A stretch of DNA of 45,288 bases, taken from the NCBI GenBank assembly GCA_023487765.1, contig JAMDBW010000014.1:1-45288 (forward strand). The letters are read 5' to 3'. Shown here one piece after another: positions 19,887-29,662 of this stretch (the stretch's first letter is position 1; every line of letters begins with the position of its first letter). The notes below the pieces were generated by a model. It ran no database searches, was not told the DNA's origin, and worked only from the letters and a program-made list of their open reading frames with translations. The position numbers and the translations under genes were made by a program. The stretch comes from Thermoplasmatota archaeon (GTDB lineage: Archaea; Thermoplasmatota; Thermoplasmata; Thermoplasmatales; Thermoplasmataceae).

Positions 19887-20225
19887 ATGAATCCTGAACA
19901 ACTTAAGCCGGGCCTTGGTGAACCAGATACAGCAGTCAGGGTCTTACTACCCAACAAGAGGAAAGGAGAAATGTTCGGTATAGTTGAAAAACTGGCTGGA
20001 GCTTCAAGATTAAATGTTATGTGTGAAGATGGATTTACGAGAAGTTCAAGGATCCCGGGAAAGATGAAAAAGAGAATGTGGATCAGGGAAGGAGATCTTG
20101 TCATTGTTAAACCATGGCAGTTCCAGAACGAGAAGGCTGATGTGGTTTACAGATACACGCAAACACAGGCAAATTACCTCAGCAGAAGTAATATTCTGCC
20201 TGATGTCATTAATATCTTTAAATAA
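19887..20225 (+). CDS. eif1A: Translation initiation factor aIF1A
   Basis: S1/OB fold: VLLPNKRKGEMFGIVEKLAGASRLNVMCEDGFTRSSRIPGKMKKRMWIREGDLVIVKPW. Confidence 0.97.
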   Translation: MNPEQLKPGLGEPDTAVRVLLPNKRKGEMFGIVEKLAGASRLNVMCEDGFTRSSRIPGKMKKRMWIREGDLVIVKPWQFQNEKADVVYRYTQTQANYLSRSNILPDVINIFK

Positions 20226-20227
20226 TT

Positions 20228-20992
20228 ATGCAGGAAGAATCAGCGCTAGAGCTTTTATTAAAATCCAACGAGTTTCTGCACCATCTTGACCTTGACAGGA
20301 AAACTGCGGACCTTGTTTTCGACAGAAGAACATTAAGGGCTCTTTACGAGCTAATGTCAAAACAATCTGTCAACTATATAGACTTCCCAATATCAAGCGG
20401 GAAAGAATCAGTGGTTTTCAAGGCTTACTTAGACCATAAACCTGTAGTAATAAAAATTTACAAACTGTCAACTTTGAGATTCTCAAGCATATGGAAATAC
20501 ATTGACGGGGATCACAGATTCTCAAAGGAACGCGTTAACAGGTCAAACGTAGTCAACATATGGGCAAAAAAAGAATTCACAAACCTCCGGGAATTCCAGA
20601 AATATGGTGTACCATCTCCAAAACCCATTGCTTTTCATAAAAATTTGCTGATGATGTCCTATGTCGGAACAAAAAAAAGCCCGGCGCCCATGCTACGGCA
20701 AATAGACGCTGACTTTCAGGATCTTTATGAACAGGTTCTGAAATTCACGAAGATCATCTATCAGGATGCCAAAATCGTTCACGCGGATCTCAGTGAATAC
20801 AATATTTTATACCACAGGAAAAAGGCGTATTTTGTTGATGTCGGGCAGTCTGTTTCCCGGGACCACCCCGCTGCACAATATTTCCTGGAAAGGGACATAA
20901 GAAATATAACAAACTTTTTTACAAAAAAGGGTGTAAATTGCCGGTACGACGAGATGTTGAGGGAAGTCGTGGGATCAAAAGCACCGGAATAG
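20228..20992 (+). CDS. rio1: RIO1-type serine/threonine kinase
   Basis: SSGKESVVFKA, IVHADLSEYNILY, YFVDVGQSVSRDHP. Confidence 0.96.
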   Translation: MQEESALELLLKSNEFLHHLDLDRKTADLVFDRRTLRALYELMSKQSVNYIDFPISSGKESVVFKAYLDHKPVVIKIYKLSTLRFSSIWKYIDGDHRFSKERVNRSNVVNIWAKKEFTNLREFQKYGVPSPKPIAFHKNLLMMSYVGTKKSPAPMLRQIDADFQDLYEQVLKFTKIIYQDAKIVHADLSEYNILYHRKKAYFVDVGQSVSRDHPAAQYFLERDIRNITNFFTKKGVNCRYDEMLREVVGSKAPE

Positions 20993-21001
20993 GTTTAACA
21001 T

Positions 21002-21601
21002 ATGGCAAGCAATAATGCTGACAGTGACTCGAAAATGGAAAACGGTTCTGAGGACAACGTAACCGAACTGAGAATACCTGAGGATCGTGTGGCGGTCCTA
21101 ATCGGAAGAAACGGGGAGACCAAGAAACTCCTGGAAGAGAAAGGTCACGTGACTCTGGATATAGAATCTGAAAATGGAATAATCACAGTTTCACAGAACG
21201 GCGACCCCCTTAAAGCTAACATCTCCCTGAGTGTGATTCAGGCCATTGGTCGCGGTTTTAATCCACAAAAAGCGCTGGAGTTGCTTCAGGACAACTTTCA
21301 GCTTATCGTGATATCTCTCCGGGATTTTGCGAAACCTGGATCCAAACGGATTGCTGAACTGAGGGGAAGGCTGATAGGAACCGGCGGGAAGACGAGAAAA
21401 GTAGTGGAGGAATTAACTTCGACGCACATCTCGGTGTACGGGGATACTGTTTCCATAATCGGAGATTACGTTTCGGTAGAGTATGCACGCGAGGCGCTTA
21501 TGCTACTGATAAAGGGCAGCAAACAGAGGACAGTCTACACTTTTCTGGAAAAAAACGCACGGGACCTGAGGCTCAGGAGAATCGAGGAAAGCTTCGGATA
21601 A
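21002..21601 (+). CDS. KH-domain RNA-binding protein (Krr1/Dim2-like ribosome biogenesis factor)
   Basis: LRIPEDRVAVLIGRNGETKKLLEE; second KH ELRGRLIGTGGKTRKVVEELTSTHISVYGDTVSIIGD. Confidence 0.93.
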   Translation: MASNNADSDSKMENGSEDNVTELRIPEDRVAVLIGRNGETKKLLEEKGHVTLDIESENGIITVSQNGDPLKANISLSVIQAIGRGFNPQKALELLQDNFQLIVISLRDFAKPGSKRIAELRGRLIGTGGKTRKVVEELTSTHISVYGDTVSIIGDYVSVEYAREALMLLIKGSKQRTVYTFLEKNARDLRLRRIEESFG

Positions 21602-21652
21602 TCAGGGAGAATCAACAAACAATTATATCCGCCATTATAATGACGGAAGCGA

Positions 21653-21727
21653 AGCGGGGTAGGGTAGTTAGGAAATCCCGACGGGCTCATAACCCGTAGA
21701 TCAATGGTTCAAATCCATTCCCCGCTA
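21653..21727 (+). tRNA. tRNA-Met (CAT), initiator type
   Basis: AGCGGGG...CCCCGCT acceptor stem; anticodon arm ACGGG CTCATAA CCCGT with three consecutive G:C pairs; A1:U72 as in archaeal/eukaryal initiators; T arm GGTTCAAATCC. Confidence 0.95.
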
Positions 21728-22462
21728 TTTTCTGCCACAGTATATATAATCTATTTTTGTAAGCAGTTCCCGGATATCAGATTCACCGGGAGGGTCGGAC
21801 ACCTTCAGGTTCAGTTCCAGCATTGTCCTGGCTGTGGGTGCACCGATTGCAAAAAATTTCACATTCCTCAGTAGCGCCGTATTTATTTTTCCATCCGAAA
21901 GGGCAGCGTGAACCACTTTTGCTTCGTGCGACGAGGTAATTATGACCCCGAAACATGAAGGAGACGATATCTGCTGTATGAATGCGGTGCTATCAACCGG
22001 GACGGCATCGTACAGGCGAACCGGAATAAAAAAATAACCGTGATCTGCAAGGAAATTCTCGATAATCCTGTTTGATTTAGAACTGGTGAATAATATGATC
22101 TTCATATTCTGCCAGGCATTATTGCGGATTATCTCGATGACTCCTTCCGAGGTCCTGACTTCAGGCAGCCTGCACGGTAATCCGGCCGCCACAAGAGCTT
22201 CCGCAGTTTTCTCACCGATGGCGACTGCCTCCGGCTTCGTGGCGAAAATGTCCGGAAATCTGTCCAGTGCTGTCCGCGTTCCGTATGCGCTTGTAAAAAT
22301 CACAACATCTGGCTTGAAATTCCTGATTTTTACATCATCCAGATCTTTGTTCAGTTTCAGGGACGTAACCGGGACATTTACGATAGCAAAACACCTGCTG
22401 GAATATCCTGCATTATCTTTTGCTTCCGGCCTTGTGGTCACAATGAATTTCTGAAACGTCAT
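21725..22462 (-). CDS. hemD: Uroporphyrinogen-III synthase
   Basis: 245 aa; VIFTSAYGTRTAL, AIGEKTAEALVAAGL, FAIGAPTARTMLELNLKVSDPP; adjacent to hemC. Confidence 0.88.
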   Translation of the reverse strand: MTFQKFIVTTRPEAKDNAGYSSRCFAIVNVPVTSLKLNKDLDDVKIRNFKPDVVIFTSAYGTRTALDRFPDIFATKPEAVAIGEKTAEALVAAGLPCRLPEVRTSEGVIEIIRNNAWQNMKIILFTSSKSNRIIENFLADHGYFFIPVRLYDAVPVDSTAFIQQISSPSCFGVIITSSHEAKVVHAALSDGKINTALLRNVKFFAIGAPTARTMLELNLKVSDPPGESDIRELLTKIDYIYCGRK

Positions 22463-23394
22463 AAGCCCTTTCCGAAATTATAACCATAGCCCGCGGGCAC
22501 CCTATCCGTGATCTCTTTCACAAGTTCCTCAAGACCGGCCTCATTATTGAAAGTCCTGGAAAATTCCTTGAACTCTTTTGAGTTCCGGGAATAAAACCTG
22601 CATCTAATCCTGAACCCGAACTCTGTTTTTTTGCATAGAATACCGGCGGGAACGGAACAGCCAAGGTTCAGGTCAGACATGAGTTTCCGTTCCATTTTCA
22701 GAATATCCATGGTATCCTGATGTGAGATTTTCCGGATCACGTCTGCATTTTCATAATCCACACGAGAGACAACGGCTATTATCCCCTGATTCGGGGCCGG
22801 AAGAAAATCATCTTCAGTGAGCAGACTGTACGGGATATTTATTCCGAGTCTGTGAATTCCAGCCTCCGCGATTATTATTCCATCGTACTGGCCATCAAGG
22901 AATTTCCTTATCCTGGTATCAATGTTCCCCCTTATGTTTTCAGCAACCAGGTCAGGTCTGAAACTTTTGAGTTCGTGAATTCGTCTTATGCTGGATGTGC
23001 CAATCCTGGACCCAGAAGGCAACGATTCGAGGTTGAACCGTGAGACCATGGCATCAAGAAAATTCTCTCTTGGCAATGTACCGGATATTTCGAGTCCGCC
23101 CAGCAGTATGGATGGAAGATCCTTCGCACTGTGGACAGCTATGTCCACATTCCGGTCAAGAACATTCTGGTTCAGTTCTGCGACGAAGACACCGGTTCTG
23201 TCCATTTCATACAACGGTGAAACTGAATCTGTGTCACCGGTGGAAGATATCTTCACAATCTCGGTCTGGCATCCCGCATCATTCAGTCGCCGGGCAACCA
23301 TCTCCGCCTGCTTTACAGCAAGCTTGCTCGGTCTTGTGCCAATCCTGACTGCAGGCATAATTAACGTCAGTGCTATATTGTTAAAAAAGATCAC
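22459..23394 (-). CDS. hemC: Hydroxymethylbilane synthase (porphobilinogen deaminase)
   Basis: RIGTRPSKLAVKQAEMVA, AVHSAKDLP, GTSSIRR, ENIRGNIDTRIRK, LGCSVPAG. Confidence 0.96.
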   Translation of the reverse strand: MIFFNNIALTLIMPAVRIGTRPSKLAVKQAEMVARRLNDAGCQTEIVKISSTGDTDSVSPLYEMDRTGVFVAELNQNVLDRNVDIAVHSAKDLPSILLGGLEISGTLPRENFLDAMVSRFNLESLPSGSRIGTSSIRRIHELKSFRPDLVAENIRGNIDTRIRKFLDGQYDGIIIAEAGIHRLGINIPYSLLTEDDFLPAPNQGIIAVVSRVDYENADVIRKISHQDTMDILKMERKLMSDLNLGCSVPAGILCKKTEFGFRIRCRFYSRNSKEFKEFSRTFNNEAGLEELVKEITDRVPAGYGYNFGKGL

Positions 23395-23399
23395 TCCAA

Positions 23400-24455
23400 T
23401 TGAGCCGGATCAGGAATCGAGCCGGAGGAAATGTATTGGCACTTAACACAGGTGTAATGGTGGAGAAGGAGGAGGCAAACCGCACTCTCAGGATTCTATT
23501 CAGGAAAGGACTTGTAAGAAAAGACCTGAAGATAATCTACAATGGCACGAAAGTCATAATCCCGGTGAAATCAGCGGAATCTATTGTTCATGCGACGACT
23601 GTGCAGGCTGACTTCGAGGAGAGGAAAAACCGAATTTCACCTCAGGATCTGATTTCCATGGAATTGGAGAAATTACGTGTCAGCACGACCATTCATGATA
23701 ACTGGATCAGATTCGGGGACGCGCTGGTCATCAAAGAGAGTATCTGGAAGAATCCGGACAAAATCTTACTGGAAACCGTCGCGAGGAAAATGGGCCTGAA
23801 AACCATATACCTGGACAGAGGCATTAAGAGCGGCTGCAGAAGGACACCATCAGTCTCAAGAATACTCGGCCCCGGTGGTGAAGTCACCCACAGGGAAAAC
23901 GGCATCATATACACATTCGATCCAGAAAAGGTGATGTTTTCTCCCGGCAATGTAAACGCCCGCATCAGCGAGGGGAGGCGTGACTACAGTGGCATGATCA
24001 TACTGGATATGTTCGCGGGAATCGGTTACTTTTCCCTTCACATAGCAAAATTTTCCGGCAATAACACGGTGTTCTCATGTGAAATAAATCCGGACTCCTA
24101 TCATTTTCTTAACAGGAACGTTGATTTGAACTCGTTGCAGGACTCTGTGATTCCACTACTCGGGGACTGCCGTAGCGTGGCCCCCGCGATCAAAGCCGAT
24201 TACATCCTCATGGGGCATTTCCAGTGTCTTGACTATCTCGTGACTGCAATCCTGAGATCAAAAATAGGGACGATAATAAATTTTCATGTCCTTGTACCCA
24301 CAGACAGGCTTGACAGATACCACTACGAAATCCAGTCTCACGCACGATCATTGGGTTGCGTACTGGACTTCATGGATCAGTACGTTGTCAAGTCTTTCGG
24401 CCCTCATATGTGGCATATCTCGGTCAAAATGAGGGTATCGAATCTTCTCCTGTGA
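23400..24455 (+). CDS. Trm5/Taw2-like tRNA methyltransferase / aminocarboxypropyltransferase family protein
   Basis: VMFSPGNVNARIS followed by ILDMFAGIGYFSLHIAKFSGNNTVFSCEINPDSYHFLNRNVDLN; start uncertain (23400 TTG or later). Confidence 0.82.
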   Translation: MSRIRNRAGGNVLALNTGVMVEKEEANRTLRILFRKGLVRKDLKIIYNGTKVIIPVKSAESIVHATTVQADFEERKNRISPQDLISMELEKLRVSTTIHDNWIRFGDALVIKESIWKNPDKILLETVARKMGLKTIYLDRGIKSGCRRTPSVSRILGPGGEVTHRENGIIYTFDPEKVMFSPGNVNARISEGRRDYSGMIILDMFAGIGYFSLHIAKFSGNNTVFSCEINPDSYHFLNRNVDLNSLQDSVIPLLGDCRSVAPAIKADYILMGHFQCLDYLVTAILRSKIGTIINFHVLVPTDRLDRYHYEIQSHARSLGCVLDFMDQYVVKSFGPHMWHISVKMRVSNLLL

Positions 24456-24532
24456 ATCCAAAAATATGATTCCGAAAACCCTCAAAGAAATAAATGCCGG
24501 GATGGGGTCTCCTCGGGAGGAATCAGATGAAC

Positions 24533-24690
24533 GGAACACTGTTTCATGCCGATTTCAACGATTCAAACAACATAGTCAAAAAAGGCAATACCTGAAAACT
24601 CCCGCCAACGGGACAGGGGGTGCATGGTTATGCCCGCGAAGTTTAAGTCTCAGGCAGGTGATTACGAGGTCAGGGGAAATCATAACCTGA
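24533..24690 (+). pseudogene. Degraded IS605-type tnpB 3' tail plus right end (orphan RE relic)
   Basis: GTLFHADFNDSNNIVKKGNT then (other frame) PANGTGGAWLCPRSLSLRQVITRSGEII, matching the intact TnpB at 37143 (GTLIHADLNGSYNIIKKAIPEAFANGIEGVGLYPRSLSISQMITSKGGC); DNA block CCGCGAAGTTTAAG shared exactly. Confidence 0.85.
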
Positions 24691-25144
24691 GGTTAATGTG
24701 GCTGTAGTCCATGCTCCTGATCGAGTATGCGACAACCCTCGAATCGCTCCTTTCAACTTCCTCAATACCGGTGATAGCCTCCATTGTTTTAAGGTAATCC
24801 ACTCTGGATTTGTTGACGGTGATCAGCACAAAGTCAATGTCGCCAAGAATGAAGTAAATAGCAACCACGTTTGGCAGCTTTTTTAGTTTATCACCGATTT
24901 TTGCCGCATAGTTCTTTCCGTAATTGGTTTTTATGAAGGTTAAGGTGACGAAGTCATATCCGAGCTTTTCATAATCAAGAATAGCAACAGTCTTCCTGAT
25001 GTAACCCTGCTTCTTCAGCTCCTTTATTCTCTTGCTGATGGCGGAAGGAGAAAATATGCCGACTCTCTGTCCGATCTCGCTCAGCGGTAGATCCGCCTCA
25101 TCCTTCAGTATATTCAGTATTTTTAGATCATAATCGTCTAACAC
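24680..25144 (-). CDS. Lrp/AsnC-family transcriptional regulator
   Basis: DDYDLKILNILKDEADLPLSEIGQRVGIFSPSAISKRIKELKKQGYIRKTVAILD. Confidence 0.93.
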   Translation of the reverse strand: MLDDYDLKILNILKDEADLPLSEIGQRVGIFSPSAISKRIKELKKQGYIRKTVAILDYEKLGYDFVTLTFIKTNYGKNYAAKIGDKLKKLPNVVAIYFILGDIDFVLITVNKSRVDYLKTMEAITGIEEVERSDSRVVAYSIRSMDYSHINLRL

Positions 25145-25270
25145 GATTCTCTAATTTACATAATCATAGAAAATTTTTTCCATCTCACGTTATTTTGGAG
25201 CAAATTATTCTTCCAATGCCACTTCAACTGAAAATTTATAAAATCGTTTCAACATCAGTGGCAGGATAAA

Positions 25271-26611
25271 ATGACTGTGGAATTCATCCACGCGCCGGCA
25301 ACCGAAACCATTCAAAACATAAAAGGCGGTTACCTGACACCATCAGAAATAGTTGAGACGCTGATTCACAGGATTGAACGACTTGATGTCGGGCTTGGTG
25401 CATATTCTGCGTTGAATCACAATATTCTGGATGAGGCAAGAGCTCTCGAATCGGTATTCAAGTCCGGCAAAAAGCTCAGCAAACTCTCCGGATTGCCAAT
25501 AGCGGTCAAGGATATTTTCGACACAAAGGGCATAGTGACCTCCTATGGTTCAGCAATGTTCTCAACGCACATCCCGGAAAAAGATGCGATCGCCGTTAAT
25601 AACATAAAGAAAAACGGGGGCCTGATCATAGGAAAGACTTCAACGCATGAATTCGCCCTTTCTATCATAACCCCTCAATGTCGGAATCCATGGAATACTG
25701 ACAGAATTGCGGGAGGCTCAAGCGGAGGATCGGCAGTTGCTGTTGCCGCCGGGCTGGCAATTGGCGCATTAGGATCTGACACAGGGGGTTCCATAAGGAT
25801 TCCGGCAAGTATGTGCGGGGTAACAGGGATGAAACCGACTTTCGGTGTTATCGATACTTCCGGTGTATTTCCGGAAGCCCCCTCTCTGGACCACGTTGGC
25901 GTAATATGCAGATATGCTTCGGATCTCCCGGTATTACTGGAGGCGACGGGTTGTAAGATACGGCAGTCCGGCATAAAGCGGAAGAAAAAGATCAGGGCAG
26001 GAATCCTCACTGGCTTCCTGGAGATGTGCAGACCTGCGGTAAAGAATCAATTTCTGAATCAAATAGATCAAATGGCTTCCGAAGATATCTGCGAGATTGG
26101 AGAAATTCAATTGAACGATCGGGAAGTTTTCCAGGAGGCACTCAACGTGATTGATGAAGTGGAGAGCTCGTATGTTCACAGAAACCTCTTTCATGCCAAC
26201 AGGGATAAATATATGGGCATTTCGGCCGATCAGATTGAATCCGGAACCCGGCGGAAAGCTCATGAATACATATGGGCAAAATCTCAGCAGACTGAATTCA
26301 AAAAATATCTCAAACGGATTTTCAGGAACTTTGATTTCCTGATGCTCCCCACGCAACCTGATTCAGCACCGACTTACAGCGATGCAATGGCAATGAAGGG
26401 AAATGAACTGGGCAGATATCTTGAGTTCACAGATCTGTTCAACATGTCGGGTAACCCTGCAATATCAGTTCCTTGCGGTCTCATAAGTGGTATGCCGGCA
26501 GGCTTGCAGATCGTCGGAAAAGTGCAGCGTGACATCGAAGTTATCGACATCGCCTCCTCTTTCCAGAATGTCACGTACTGGCATAAAATGTATAATAGTA
26601 AGTTCAAATGA
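25271..26611 (+). CDS. Amidase (amidase-signature family)
   Basis: PIAVKDIFDTKG, AGGSSGGSAVAVAAGLAIGALGSDTGGSIRIPASMCGVTGMKPTFG. Confidence 0.94.
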   Translation: MTVEFIHAPATETIQNIKGGYLTPSEIVETLIHRIERLDVGLGAYSALNHNILDEARALESVFKSGKKLSKLSGLPIAVKDIFDTKGIVTSYGSAMFSTHIPEKDAIAVNNIKKNGGLIIGKTSTHEFALSIITPQCRNPWNTDRIAGGSSGGSAVAVAAGLAIGALGSDTGGSIRIPASMCGVTGMKPTFGVIDTSGVFPEAPSLDHVGVICRYASDLPVLLEATGCKIRQSGIKRKKKIRAGILTGFLEMCRPAVKNQFLNQIDQMASEDICEIGEIQLNDREVFQEALNVIDEVESSYVHRNLFHANRDKYMGISADQIESGTRRKAHEYIWAKSQQTEFKKYLKRIFRNFDFLMLPTQPDSAPTYSDAMAMKGNELGRYLEFTDLFNMSGNPAISVPCGLISGMPAGLQIVGKVQRDIEVIDIASSFQNVTYWHKMYNSKFK

Positions 26612-26764
26612 GATCATGGGTATGTCTTCTCAAGTATTCCGGCATCAGATCATTTTCAATTGACCAATATCAGCATTAATTTTTGTAGTATGCGTGTATA
26701 TGAAATAAAAAATACGTAAAATAGAGCGCATGGGGAAATTCATGAGAGATATTATATATCGAAT

Positions 26765-28258
26765 GTGTTTGTTCTTCAATTAATGACAGAAAAAGATGGG
26801 CTTACAAAATCTGCCCACACTTTAAAAAAGGGGGAAGTGGGAATTCTACAGGGAGTGTTCCAATCCTTCTCGTTTGTCGGGCCTGCTGCTGATGTTGCCA
26901 TACTTCTGCTTGGAACTGTGTATTTTGCAGGAGTTTCCACGCCAATAGCCATTATAATTGCATGGCTGATTTATGGCCTCTGGATGATCACACCGTATGA
27001 GTTCTCGAAGTATAAATCGAACGCCGGAAGCTATTACGCGTATTCAGCCAGTTCCACAAAGGACGGGATGCTCGGTCCTCTGGCTTTATTCTCATGGATG
27101 GGTGAGAATTTCAGCGGTCAATCTTTTGGCATACTCGGACTCGCAGCGTTTCTTTTCGCAATATCAACGACGATCTCCGGTATACCCTATATCTGGGTCC
27201 TTTTCGCCATAGTAATCGCCGTATATATGTTCATAGTGCCCTATCTCGGGATAAAGATATCTCTGAACTACGTTGCAATCACTGGCATACTTGAACTTGT
27301 TGTACTGGTTGTTGGGGCCGCAATCATAATTATTATGGCCGGACCAGCCAACTCCATCACACCGTTCACAATCCCTGCCGGCACGATCAGTGCTGTATTC
27401 TTTGGAATAGTTTTCTCCATAGTTGATTTCACGGGACTCGGAACTGTCACCACTGTCTCGGAGGAAATCAGGAATCCAAGAAAGCAGATCAAGAAAGCGC
27501 TGGTAATCAGCTGGTTGCTTGCCGGTCTCGCACTTATACCGGCATCCTACGCACTTGTTATCGGATGGGGAAATGTCGGTCTAGGCGGGATTGGAAACTA
27601 TGCCAACGCTCCCGATCCCGGTCTGCTTGTGTTTCAGCGTTACCTTGGGCCGATTGGTTTCATTCTCCTTGCAATATTTACCATAAACAGTTATTTCTCA
27701 TACGGAGTTGCAAAAACAAACGCCGTCAGCAGGATATGGTTCTCGGCTGCCAGAGACGGAGTAATTTTTCCGAAGTGGATAGCGAAACTCCATCCCAAAT
27801 TTAAGACACCCGGAAATGCAATGAGCCTGTGGCTCGGTATATCATTTATACTGGATATCATACTGGGAATATTCTACGGGCCGGTATACGCGGCGCTGAT
27901 ATTGCTGACCATGGCGGGAATATACATCATATGTGTTCATGTTATAGCGAACACAGCCCTGACACTTTTCAGCTTCTCAGAACTGAAGAAATCCGGGCAG
28001 TCAAGCGTGCTTCTGCATTTTGTGGCACCCACGCTTGCTTCTGTTCTCGGACTGGTTGTGATATTCTTTTCGGTACAGCTGACGTATTCAAGCTATGTCG
28101 GTGATCCTAGCGGAATAAATCTGGCATTCATGGCTGCTGTTCTCATATCGATAGTATGGGTGGTAGTACTCGGACCGATTATAGCGCTATACTACAAAAA
28201 GCGGAAACCTGAAATCCTGAAAAAAGCGGGAGTTTACGACTCTGAACTTGCGGAATGA
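26765..28258 (+). CDS. APC-superfamily amino acid permease
   Basis: 497 aa polytopic; SVVDFTGLGTVTTVSEEIRNPRKQIKKAL-like motif (actual FSIVDFTGLGTVTTVSEEIRNPRKQIKKAL). Confidence 0.92.
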   Translation: MFVLQLMTEKDGLTKSAHTLKKGEVGILQGVFQSFSFVGPAADVAILLLGTVYFAGVSTPIAIIIAWLIYGLWMITPYEFSKYKSNAGSYYAYSASSTKDGMLGPLALFSWMGENFSGQSFGILGLAAFLFAISTTISGIPYIWVLFAIVIAVYMFIVPYLGIKISLNYVAITGILELVVLVVGAAIIIIMAGPANSITPFTIPAGTISAVFFGIVFSIVDFTGLGTVTTVSEEIRNPRKQIKKALVISWLLAGLALIPASYALVIGWGNVGLGGIGNYANAPDPGLLVFQRYLGPIGFILLAIFTINSYFSYGVAKTNAVSRIWFSAARDGVIFPKWIAKLHPKFKTPGNAMSLWLGISFILDIILGIFYGPVYAALILLTMAGIYIICVHVIANTALTLFSFSELKKSGQSSVLLHFVAPTLASVLGLVVIFFSVQLTYSSYVGDPSGINLAFMAAVLISIVWVVVLGPIIALYYKKRKPEILKKAGVYDSELAE

Positions 28259-28267
28259 AGTGATAAT

Positions 28268-29641
28268 ATGAAAAGCGAATATGAATTGAGTTTTGCCGGG
28301 GCTCCGTCAATAAGGACGAAGCTTCCGGGACCAAAGTCCATGGAACTTCTGAAAAAACAGAATCAACTGGAGACTGGAACGAGGACATACACGAACCAGT
28401 TCCAGCTCGCAGTGAAGAAAGCAAGCGGATCAACAGTTGAGGATGCGGACGGAAACGTTTTCATAGACTGGTTCAGCGGAATTTGTGTCATGAATATGGG
28501 TCATGGGCACCCCGAAGTGAAGAAGGCAATGATTGATCAACTTGACTCCATTGTTCACATAAACGAAGTTCCTACGGAGGCCAGGATAAATTTTCTTGAG
28601 ACCCTGAACTCCACTCTTCCAGGAGGCCTGAGAAATAAGTCCCGGGTTATGTTCACTGTTACCGGCGCCGATGCTTGTGAAGCCGCTATCAGCCTTGCCA
28701 GGCACGTCTCAAAAAAGAAGACAATTGTCGCCTTTGGAGGAGCGTATCATGGAGTAGCAGGCGATATAATCGGGGCAACAGGAAACCACCATTACCGTGA
28801 TTTCGCCGGACTTTCTGCACAGAACATCTACCATCTTCCGTATCCATACGCTTACAGATTCCCGGGAAAGGTAAATGAGGAAGACATAAGCAAGTTCATT
28901 GTTGACCAGCTAGAATACCTGATCACTGATCCATATGCCGGACCCGGTGCCATTGGGGGTGTACTGGTGGAACCGGTTCAGGGAGAAGGAGGATATATAG
29001 TTCCCCCGGATGATTTCCTGCCGCTGCTACGGGAACTCACGGAGAAATACTCAGTGCCTCTGATTCTGGATGAAGTTCAGACCGGTGTGGGAAGAACAGG
29101 AAAGATTTGGGCCAGCGAGCACCAGAAAGTGACTCCGGACATAATGTGCATTTCAAAAAGCATAGGGGGCGGAATACCCACATCCATGATAGCCTACAGA
29201 TCGGAATATGATCAAAATCTTCCGGCAGGATTCCATCTCGGAACATATCGCGGGAACCCGCTCGCTCTGGCAGCTGGAAATGCCATACTCAATCACCTTA
29301 AGAACTCGGGACTCCTTGACAGGGTCAGATCAAAGGGGGAATACATAAAAGGGAGATTCCAGGAGATCGCGGAGGATAACAGATTTGTCGGGGACGTCAG
29401 GGGAAGGGGATTCATGATAGCCGCTGAACTTGTGAAGGACAGAAAAACCAAGGAGCCTGCAGTTGAACTTGTTTCAAGAGCAAAATCGGCAATGTTCAGC
29501 AAAGGTCTTCTGATGCACACCTGCGGGCACTACTCAAATGTACTGAGACACATGGCTCCGCTTACCATCGAGGATGAACTCATCGAAAAAGGTATTGAAA
29601 TATTTGGAGAATCCCTGAAAGAGGCTTCAAAGAAAGCCTGA
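28268..29641 (+). CDS. Class III PLP-dependent aminotransferase (GABA transaminase-like)
   Basis: DADGNVFIDWFSGICVMNMGHGHPEV, LILDEVQTGVGRTGKIWASEH, PDIMCISKSIGGGIP (Lys motif). Confidence 0.95.
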   Translation: MKSEYELSFAGAPSIRTKLPGPKSMELLKKQNQLETGTRTYTNQFQLAVKKASGSTVEDADGNVFIDWFSGICVMNMGHGHPEVKKAMIDQLDSIVHINEVPTEARINFLETLNSTLPGGLRNKSRVMFTVTGADACEAAISLARHVSKKKTIVAFGGAYHGVAGDIIGATGNHHYRDFAGLSAQNIYHLPYPYAYRFPGKVNEEDISKFIVDQLEYLITDPYAGPGAIGGVLVEPVQGEGGYIVPPDDFLPLLRELTEKYSVPLILDEVQTGVGRTGKIWASEHQKVTPDIMCISKSIGGGIPTSMIAYRSEYDQNLPAGFHLGTYRGNPLALAAGNAILNHLKNSGLLDRVRSKGEYIKGRFQEIAEDNRFVGDVRGRGFMIAAELVKDRKTKEPAVELVSRAKSAMFSKGLLMHTCGHYSNVLRHMAPLTIEDELIEKGIEIFGESLKEASKKA

Positions 29642-29662
29642 CCAAATTTTTTGTGATGCCTG

